The notes beneath the pieces were generated by a model. It searched no databases, was not told where the DNA came from, and was given only the letters and a program-made list of their open reading frames with translations. From NCBI GenBank assembly GCA_937951955.1, contig CALGAD010000006.1, positions 1 to 58,970 on the forward strand: a DNA stretch of 58,970 nucleotides, given 5' to 3'. Every line of letters starts with the position of its first letter. The first letter of the stretch is position 1. Source of the DNA: an uncultured Bacillaceae bacterium (GTDB lineage Bacteria; Bacillota; Bacilli; Bacillales; Caldibacillaceae). Shown here piece by piece: positions 52,799 to 58,970 of the stretch. The translations under genes and the position numbers were made by a program.

Positions 52799-54724
52799 AT
52801 GGCTATGGACGAAAAAAATCTCCAAGAAATGGAATACAATGCCGATGAGATACAGGTTTTAGAAGGTTTAGAGGCAGTGCGCCGTCGTCCCGGTATGTAC
52901 ATCGGATCGACGAGTTCCCGCGGCCTTCATCATCTTGTATGGGAAATTGTTGATAATAGTATCGACGAGGCCCTGGCAGGCTATTGTACAAAAATATATG
53001 TGGCCATTGAAGAAGACGGCAGCATAACGGTACAGGACAATGGCCGGGGAATTCCGGTTGATATACAAAAAAAGGTCGGCCGACCTGCAGTAGAAGTTAT
53101 TCATACCGTCCTTCACGCCGGTGGTAAATTTGGCGGTGGCGGATACAAAGTTTCCGGTGGTCTCCACGGTGTGGGGGCTTCGGTCGTGAATGCCCTGTCG
53201 CGCAAATTTGAAGTGTTTGTCCACCGTGACGGGAAAATTTACTATCAGCAATACGCCAAAGGTAAACCGGTCATGGACTTAAAGGTGGTTGGTGAAACCG
53301 ACCGGACCGGAACAACGTCCCGTTTCTGGCCGGATCCGGAAATTTTTACGGAAACAACAGAATTCGATTATGACATTCTAGCAACGAGAATTCGTGAATT
53401 GGCCTTCTTGAATAAAGGTCTCGAGATTACCGTTGAAGATAAGATCAATGGCCAGAAAAAAACGTATTGTTACGAAGGCGGTATTAAATCATACGTTTCC
53501 ATGTTGAATAAAAACAAAGAAGTTTTGCACGAAGAGCCGATTTATGTGGAAGGTGAACGGGACGGGATTACGGTCGAGATCGCCCTCCAGTACAATACGG
53601 GCTATAACAATTTAATTTATTCCTTTGCGAACAATATCCATACCCATGAAGGGGGTACCCATGAGTCGGGATTTAAAGCGGCATTGACAAGGGTTATCAA
53701 TGATTATGCACGGAAAAGCAATATTTTCAAGGATAAGGATGAAAATTTAACAGGAGAAGATGTGCGCGAAGGAATTGTCGCGGTCATTTCCATCAAACAT
53801 CCGGATCCGCAGTTTGAAGGACAAACGAAAACGAAATTAGGCAATTCCGAAGCAAGAACGATCACCGACTCGATATTTTCTGAGAGCTTTGAAAAGTTCT
53901 TATTAGAGAATCCGTCGGTCGGGAAAAAGATTGTCGAAAAAGGAGTCATGGCCGCCCGGGCGCGGATTGCCGCCAAAAAAGCACGGGAGTTAACCCGCAA
54001 GAAAAACGTCCTGGAAATATCTAATTTACCAGGGAAACTCGCCGACTGTACTTCCACCGATCCAGCGATTAGTGAACTTTATATCGTGGAAGGGGATTCC
54101 GCTGGAGGTTCGGCGAAAATGGGGCGCGATCGTTTCTTCCAGGCGATTTTGCCACTCCGGGGGAAAATTTTGAACGTGGAAAAGGCACGGCTCGATCGCA
54201 TTTTATCGAACAATGAGATCCGTTCGATGATTACGGCTATCGGTACAGGAATTGGTGAAGAGTTTGATATTTCGAAAGCACGCTATCATAAGATCGTGAT
54301 TATGACCGATGCTGATGTCGACGGAGCCCATATTCGAACACTATTATTGACCTTTTTCTACCGCTTTATGAGACAGATTATCGATGCGGGCTATGTATAT
54401 ATTGCCCAACCGCCTTTATATAAAGTTACCCATGGTAAACATGTGGAATACGCCTATAACGAAGAGCAGTTACAGGAAATTTTGCAGAGATTACCAAAAA
54501 ATGTTAAACCGGGTATCCAGCGATACAAAGGTCTCGGGGAAATGAACCCGGAACAATTATGGGAAACGACCATGGATCCGAAAAATCGCGTCTTGTTACA
54601 AGTTCAATTAACCGATGCGATCGAAGCGGATGAAACGTTCGAAATGTTGATGGGCGATCAAGTAGAGCCAAGAAGACGATTCATTGAAGAAAACGCCCGC
54701 TTCGTACAAAACTTGGATATTTAA
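52799..54724 (+). CDS. gyrB: DNA gyrase subunit B
   Basis: A 641-residue ATPase subunit. GHKL ATPase (EIVDNSIDEALAG, DNGRGIP, GLHGVGASVVNAL), transducer domain, TOPRIM with EGDSAGG and DADVDGAHI, and the C-terminal QRYKGLGEMNPEQLWETTM. ATG 52799 has GGGTGA seven bases upstream; an ATG two codons later is possible. Confidence 0.98.
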   Translation: MAMDEKNLQEMEYNADEIQVLEGLEAVRRRPGMYIGSTSSRGLHHLVWEIVDNSIDEALAGYCTKIYVAIEEDGSITVQDNGRGIPVDIQKKVGRPAVEVIHTVLHAGGKFGGGGYKVSGGLHGVGASVVNALSRKFEVFVHRDGKIYYQQYAKGKPVMDLKVVGETDRTGTTSRFWPDPEIFTETTEFDYDILATRIRELAFLNKGLEITVEDKINGQKKTYCYEGGIKSYVSMLNKNKEVLHEEPIYVEGERDGITVEIALQYNTGYNNLIYSFANNIHTHEGGTHESGFKAALTRVINDYARKSNIFKDKDENLTGEDVREGIVAVISIKHPDPQFEGQTKTKLGNSEARTITDSIFSESFEKFLLENPSVGKKIVEKGVMAARARIAAKKARELTRKKNVLEISNLPGKLADCTSTDPAISELYIVEGDSAGGSAKMGRDRFFQAILPLRGKILNVEKARLDRILSNNEIRSMITAIGTGIGEEFDISKARYHKIVIMTDADVDGAHIRTLLLTFFYRFMRQIIDAGYVYIAQPPLYKVTHGKHVEYAYNEEQLQEILQRLPKNVKPGIQRYKGLGEMNPEQLWETTMDPKNRVLLQVQLTDAIEADETFEMLMGDQVEPRRRFIEENARFVQNLDI

Positions 54725-54808
54725 TCTTCATATCTCGCCAAGAAGGGTTCAATCGTTTATTCTTTGCGGCACTTGTGCCCATTTGTGAAATAGGAGGTTG
54801 CCTAAGAC

Positions 54809-57274
54809 ATGGCAGAGACACCGAGTGAAAATATTAGAGAAGTGAATATAAGTAAAGAAATGCGTACTTCCTTTTTGGACTACGCGATGAGTGTTATTGT
54901 TTCGCGGGCCTTGCCGGATGTACGCGATGGTCTGAAGCCTGTACAACGTCGTATTCTATATTCCATGAGCGATCTGGGCATTACTTCTGACAAACCGTAT
55001 AAGAAGAGTGCACGGATTGTCGGGGATGTTATCGGTAAATACCATCCTCATGGTGACTCAGCGGTGTACGATACGATGGTCCGCATGGCACAGGATTTCA
55101 ACTTCCGCTATCCGCTCGTCGATGGGCATGGAAACTTCGGTTCCATTGACGGGGATTCAGCTGCGGCTATGCGTTACACCGAAGCGAGAATGTCCAAAAT
55201 TGCCATGGAGTTATTAAGGGATATTAATAAAGACACAATCGATTTTCAACCGAACTATGATGAGCAGGAAAAAGAACCGGTTGTCCTTCCCGCCCGTTTC
55301 CCGAACTTAATGGTGAACGGTACGATGGGAATTGCGGTCGGTATGGCTACAAATATCCCGCCGCATCAATTAGGGGAAGTCATCGATGGCATCCTGGCAT
55401 TGAGTAAAAATCCGGATATTACCCTGGATGAATTGATGGAGCATATTAAAGGACCGGATTTCCCAACAGGTGGCTTGATATTGGGTAAAAAAGGAATCCG
55501 GAAAGCTTACGAAACGGGGAAAGGTTCTCTCACCCTCAGGGCTAAAGTTCATATTGAGGAAATCGGTAACGGTAAACAGGCCATTATCGTTACAGAGATT
55601 CCTTATCAAGTGAATAAGGCGAGGTTGATTGAAAAAATTGCTGAGCTTGCCCGGGAAAAACGGATCGAAGGGATTACCGCCCTCAGAGATGAATCCGACC
55701 GCGATGGTATGCGCATCGTGATGGAGTTGAGAAGAGATGCCAACGCCAATGTTATTTTGAACAATTTGTATAAACACACCTCTTTGCAAACGACGTTTGG
55801 TGTAAATAATCTGGCACTTGTCAATGGACAGCCCAAATTGTTAAGCCTCAAAGAGATGCTCAACCATTATCTCGAGCATCAAAAAGAAATTATCCGGAGA
55901 AGAACGGCTTATGACCTCCGCAAAGCGGAAGCTCGGGCCCACATTTTAGAAGGATTGCGTATCGCCCTGGATCATATCGACGAAGTGATCAACTTAATTC
56001 GCAATTCACAAACAACGGAAATTGCCAGGGAAGGCTTGATGACCCGCTTTTCCCTCTCGGAAAAACAAGCCCAGGCCATTTTAGATATGCGTCTACAACG
56101 GTTAACGGGTCTGGAGCGGGATAAGATAGAAGAAGAATATGCCCAGTTACAGGAGCAAATTGCTGAATATAAAGCGATCCTGGCAAGCGAAGAAAGAATA
56201 TTAGAGATTATTCGTGATGAACTGCTAGAAATTAAAGAAAAATACAATGATGAGCGGAGAACCGAAATCGTTCCCGGCGGCGATCTAGATATCGAAGATG
56301 AGGATTTAATTCCGGAAGAACAAGTCGTGATTACCTTGACCCATAATGGCTATATCAAACGGCTTCCGATATCTACATACCGCACCCAAAAACGCGGTGG
56401 CCGGGGAATTCAAGGTATGGGAACGAATGAAGATGACTTTGTCGAACATTTAATTACCACATCCACCCATGATACGATTCTCTTCTTTACCAATAAAGGG
56501 AAAGTGTATAAATCAAAAGGTTACAATATTCCGGAATACAACCGGACGGCGAAAGGATTACCGGTTATTAATTTACTCGAGTTGGATAAAGATGAATCGA
56601 TCAACGCGATGATTCCTGTTAAAGGTTTGATTGAGGATGCTTATTTATTCTTCGCGACGAAAAACGGAATCGTGAAACGCTCACTATTGGAAGATTATGC
56701 AAACATTCGCAATAACGGGCTCATCGCCCTTTATCTCCGCGATGGTGACGAACTCATTTCCGTCCGTTTGACAGACGGAACGAAGGATATCGCGATTGCG
56801 ACGAAAAATGGTATGTTGATTCGCTTCCCGGAAACAGATGTCCGAACAATGGGACGTACCGCAACAGGGGTGAAAGGTATCTCCCTGGATGATGATGATG
56901 AAGTGATCGGCATGGATATTTTAGAAGACGATCAGGATGTGTTGGTCGTTACAGAAAATGGGTACGGTAAACGCACGAGCGCCGATCAATACCGTCCGCA
57001 AAAACGGGGCGGAAAAGGGTTGAAAACATGCAATATCCAGGAGAAAAATGGTCCGTTAGTCGCGATGAAGACAGTGACGGAAGAAGATGATGTAATGATC
57101 ATCACCGATACCGGAGTCTTAATCCGCATGGCGGTTACGGATATTTCACAAATCGGTCGGATCGCGATTGGTGTTAAATTAATCCGGCTCGATGAAGAAA
57201 GTAAAGTATCTGCAGTAGCGATAGTTGAAAAAGAAGACGATGTGGAAGATGAAGAAACTGAAACCGAGCAATAA
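54809..57274 (+). CDS. gyrA: DNA gyrase subunit A
   Basis: An 821-residue breakage-reunion subunit. Catalytic Tyr123 (RYTEARMSK), quinolone-region residues Ser84 and Asp88 in the sensitive state, coiled coil, then six beta-pinwheel blades with the GyrA box QKRGGRG. Acidic C-terminal tail. AGGAGG precedes the ATG. Confidence 0.98.
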   Translation: MAETPSENIREVNISKEMRTSFLDYAMSVIVSRALPDVRDGLKPVQRRILYSMSDLGITSDKPYKKSARIVGDVIGKYHPHGDSAVYDTMVRMAQDFNFRYPLVDGHGNFGSIDGDSAAAMRYTEARMSKIAMELLRDINKDTIDFQPNYDEQEKEPVVLPARFPNLMVNGTMGIAVGMATNIPPHQLGEVIDGILALSKNPDITLDELMEHIKGPDFPTGGLILGKKGIRKAYETGKGSLTLRAKVHIEEIGNGKQAIIVTEIPYQVNKARLIEKIAELAREKRIEGITALRDESDRDGMRIVMELRRDANANVILNNLYKHTSLQTTFGVNNLALVNGQPKLLSLKEMLNHYLEHQKEIIRRRTAYDLRKAEARAHILEGLRIALDHIDEVINLIRNSQTTEIAREGLMTRFSLSEKQAQAILDMRLQRLTGLERDKIEEEYAQLQEQIAEYKAILASEERILEIIRDELLEIKEKYNDERRTEIVPGGDLDIEDEDLIPEEQVVITLTHNGYIKRLPISTYRTQKRGGRGIQGMGTNEDDFVEHLITTSTHDTILFFTNKGKVYKSKGYNIPEYNRTAKGLPVINLLELDKDESINAMIPVKGLIEDAYLFFATKNGIVKRSLLEDYANIRNNGLIALYLRDGDELISVRLTDGTKDIAIATKNGMLIRFPETDVRTMGRTATGVKGISLDDDDEVIGMDILEDDQDVLVVTENGYGKRTSADQYRPQKRGGKGLKTCNIQEKNGPLVAMKTVTEEDDVMIITDTGVLIRMAVTDISQIGRIAIGVKLIRLDEESKVSAVAIVEKEDDVEDEETETEQ

Positions 57275-57320
57275 AAATGAATTGAAATGCTTTTCTAAAA
57301 AAGAAATACTTTGATTATAA

Positions 57321-57369
57321 AAAGGGGCTGTCCAAAAAGTCGTATTTTCGACTTTTGGATGCCCCTTTT
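57321..57369 (+). terminator. Terminator of gyrA inside the element
   Basis: The left arm also folds locally: AAAAGGGGC-TG-TCCAAAAAGTCG pairs with CGACTTTTGGA-T-GCCCCTTTT, followed by GTTTGTT. It starts 47 bases after the gyrA stop codon. Confidence 0.75.
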
Positions 57370-57448
57370 GTTTGTTCAAGAACCTTGATAAATCAACATT
57401 CTGGTTTAGTTCAACTTGAAATAATTTTACTTTTTGGACAGCCCCTTT
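57321..57448. mobile_element. 128-bp MITE-like element with 20-bp terminal inverted repeats
   Basis: AAAGGGGCTGTCCAAAAAGT (57321-57340) and its exact reverse complement (57429-57448) bound 88 bases without a gene. The GGGGCTGTCC start resembles ends of some IS families (IS1182-like in my memory). No clear target duplication was seen. Confidence 0.6.
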
Positions 57449-57631
57449 ATTTTTATATTAAAAGTGATGGTATAACAAGAGGTTTCCTTAAAATAGAGCG
57501 ATGTTTTGCTCATTTACCGTCAAGAAAAATACAATAAATGCGAAGATTTTGGTAAAATAAATATACAGCGAAATTACATATTGTCTATAGCAGTACATAA
57601 GCCGGATGATGAACAAGGGATGGTGTCAATC

Positions 57632-58726
57632 ATGAAAGTAAAAGTTGATACATTAACAGAAGGTGTTCGATTAGTTAACGATGTGATGGGAAAAACAACG
57701 GAACCGATTGTCCCGCGCAATACGATTGTAACGAAAAAAATCATCGAAGTTTTGCAAGCCTTTTCAATCGAAGAGGTTGATGTGGAACAAGTTTCCCCCG
57801 TAGATTCATATCGCAAAGAAGATTCATTAAAACCATCTGAACGAATCAGTCCGGATTCTGAAATAGAGTCACCCCGGATGGAAAATGAGTTTCTGAATGA
57901 TTACAACGAGGCGGTCAAGTTATTTAAAAAAGAATTCAAAAAATGGCAAGCTGGAATCAATGTGGAAATTTATACGATTAGAAACAGTATCATCGAATTG
58001 TTTGAACAATTTAGTAAAAATGCGCAACAACTATTGTTTCTGCACAATTACGGAAAAAAAGAGGAATACTTTTTCCATCATGCTGTTGCCACAGCCCTTA
58101 TTTCCGGAGCGGTCGCCAGGAACATGCACTTAAGAAAAAGTGAAATCAATCAAGTGATTCTAGCAACGATTTTAAGTAATTGTGGAATGGCGAAGTTGGA
58201 TCCGAAATTATTAAGTAAAGAAAAATGGACTGATGTTGATAAGAAAGAATATCTAAAACATCCCGGCATGAGTTATAAGATGGTCGAGCATATTCCTTCT
58301 TTAAGTACTGCGGCGAAATTAGCTATCCTGCAACATGAAGAAAGGGAAGATGGTACAGGATTTCCTTTTGGCGAGCAGAGTAAAAAGATCCATCCTTTCG
58401 CTAAAATTATCGCCTGTTCCGATTTATACTATCAAATTGTCTGGAATCCATTCAGTTTCGAGAAAAAGACATCATTTGCAGCGATCGATCAATTGGAATA
58501 CGAATCGTTCGGAAAATATGATATTCACACAGTGAAGGCGCTCATCGAGTGTATTGCAAAATATGCAATAGAATTAGATGTCCAGCTTTCAAATGGAATA
58601 ACGGGGAAAATCGTTTATGTCGATTCGAACCATCCGTCCCGGCCTGTGATTAAGCTGGAAGGCAGCGGTCAAATCATCTCGCTGATGGATCATCCTGAGA
58701 CAACGATTAAGGCTGTATTTATGTAA
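57632..58726 (+). CDS. Degenerate HD-GYP domain protein
   Basis: A 364-residue cytoplasmic protein. The N-terminal 60 residues and a charged linker precede an HD-GYP-like domain (about 140-330). First His150, His210 (LKHPGMSY), His235 and Asp264 remain, as does DGTGFP, but the HDIGK motif reads SNCGM (182-186) and the first His of the HHE pair is Gln234. The metal site that cuts c-di-GMP is therefore probably lost; it may sense rather than hydrolyse. ATG 57632 has AAGGGATGG upstream. A related gene follows gyrA in some other Bacillaceae as I recall. Confidence 0.8.
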   Translation: MKVKVDTLTEGVRLVNDVMGKTTEPIVPRNTIVTKKIIEVLQAFSIEEVDVEQVSPVDSYRKEDSLKPSERISPDSEIESPRMENEFLNDYNEAVKLFKKEFKKWQAGINVEIYTIRNSIIELFEQFSKNAQQLLFLHNYGKKEEYFFHHAVATALISGAVARNMHLRKSEINQVILATILSNCGMAKLDPKLLSKEKWTDVDKKEYLKHPGMSYKMVEHIPSLSTAAKLAILQHEEREDGTGFPFGEQSKKIHPFAKIIACSDLYYQIVWNPFSFEKKTSFAAIDQLEYESFGKYDIHTVKALIECIAKYAIELDVQLSNGITGKIVYVDSNHPSRPVIKLEGSGQIISLMDHPETTIKAVFM

Positions 58727-58788
58727 AACGCCAGATGCTTCTAGCGAGGTTACGAGAAATTAAATCGTCATGATTATCGGATAAATCC

Positions 58789-58818
58789 TTGACGAAAATT
58801 AAATTATGCTGGTATAAT
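58789..58818 (+). promoter_or_regulatory. rRNA operon promoter P1
   Basis: TTGACG (58789-58794), 18 bases, TATAAT (58813-58818). Confidence 0.8.
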
Positions 58819-58861
58819 AGCTAACGTTGCATCGCCAACGAACAAAACGCGATAAAATATA

Positions 58862-58890
58862 TTGACATCCTATATCAAGCATGATACTAT
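58862..58890 (+). promoter_or_regulatory. rRNA operon promoter P2
   Basis: TTGACA (58862-58867), 17 bases, TACTAT (58885-58890). Tandem promoters are typical for Bacillus rrn operons. Confidence 0.85.
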
Positions 58891-58916
58891 TAAAAGGTCG
58901 TGCTTAGTGAACTGAA

Positions 58917-58970
58917 TTGAACCTTGAAAACTGAACAAGACAAAGCGAACCCAAGTCAGTTTAATTTTGA
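58917..58970 (+). other. rRNA operon leader with antitermination-type element
   Basis: ACCTTGAAAACTGAACAAG and the following AAAGC are the element seen in Bacillus rRNA leaders and spacers (boxA-like). The 16S gene would start just past the window end. Confidence 0.75.

Noticed and set aside
1..58970. CRISPR arrays, tRNA genes, transposase genes, prophage genes
   Set aside because: None seen. Repeats found are origin, partition or terminator elements and one small inverted-repeat element.

Overview
The window is the chromosomal replication-origin region of an endospore-forming, low-to-moderate GC member of the Bacillaceae. The evidence is the canonical order dnaA-dnaN-yaaA-recF-remB-gyrB-gyrA followed by an rRNA operon leader, and on the other side rpmH-rnpA-yidC-jag-mnmE-mnmG-rsmG-noc-parA-parB, yyaC (sporulation), ychF, rpsF-ssb-rpsR, yybS-gdpP-rplI-dnaC and the walRKHIJ-htrA operon with yyzF and rlmH. 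It is not the B. subtilis arrangement: purA is not between dnaC and walR (an M23 peptidase gene is there), and a haem gene cluster lies between rpmH and dnaA. I cannot name the genus.

Layout. 0.1-9.2 kb is an accessory block, all on the minus strand: a DUF2334 deacetylase-like membrane protein, a GH113 mannanase-like lipoprotein-type protein, a parallel beta-helix lipoprotein, a GH3 beta-glucosidase and an SDR oxidoreductase. These probably handle a secreted or cell-surface polysaccharide. 9.5-10.1 kb holds a gene broken by a one-base frameshift. 10.2-41 kb is the conserved left replichore core on the minus strand, co-directional with replication; exceptions are rlmD and yyaC. 42.9-47.4 kb is a plus-strand cluster, hemQ-hemH-isdE-like-permease-ATPase, combining haem synthesis and haem/iron uptake and pointing head-on into oriC. 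47.6-49.75 kb is bipartite oriC with dnaA in the middle. 49.75-57.3 kb carries dnaN to gyrA. A 128-bp inverted-repeat element, a degenerate HD-GYP protein and two tandem rRNA promoters close the window; the 16S gene must begin just beyond the end.

Cis-acting sites are dense. Three perfect parS sites lie at 29.4, 33.1 and 33.3 kb, near parAB. A near-perfect Noc-box candidate lies upstream of the M23 gene/walR gap. DnaA boxes occur in four groups: left and right oriC (the right one with a perfect box palindrome, DnaA-trio-like triplets and an AT-rich stretch), two perfect box palindromes upstream of mnmE, and a seven-box cluster at the rlmD/yyzF junction about 34 kb from oriC. The rpsF leader carries a hairpin with a bulged CCG that matches the S6:S18 autoregulatory motif.

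I found no entirely new system. The points most worth a second look are the haem cluster inserted at oriC together with its altered ligand residues (HemQ distal Gln to His, IsdE-type Met ligand to Val), the remote DnaA-box arrays, the HD-GYP protein lacking its HD dyad, and the small mobile-element-like repeat that doubles as the gyrA terminator. Homology calls come from recognised motifs and remembered family sequences; no search was run.
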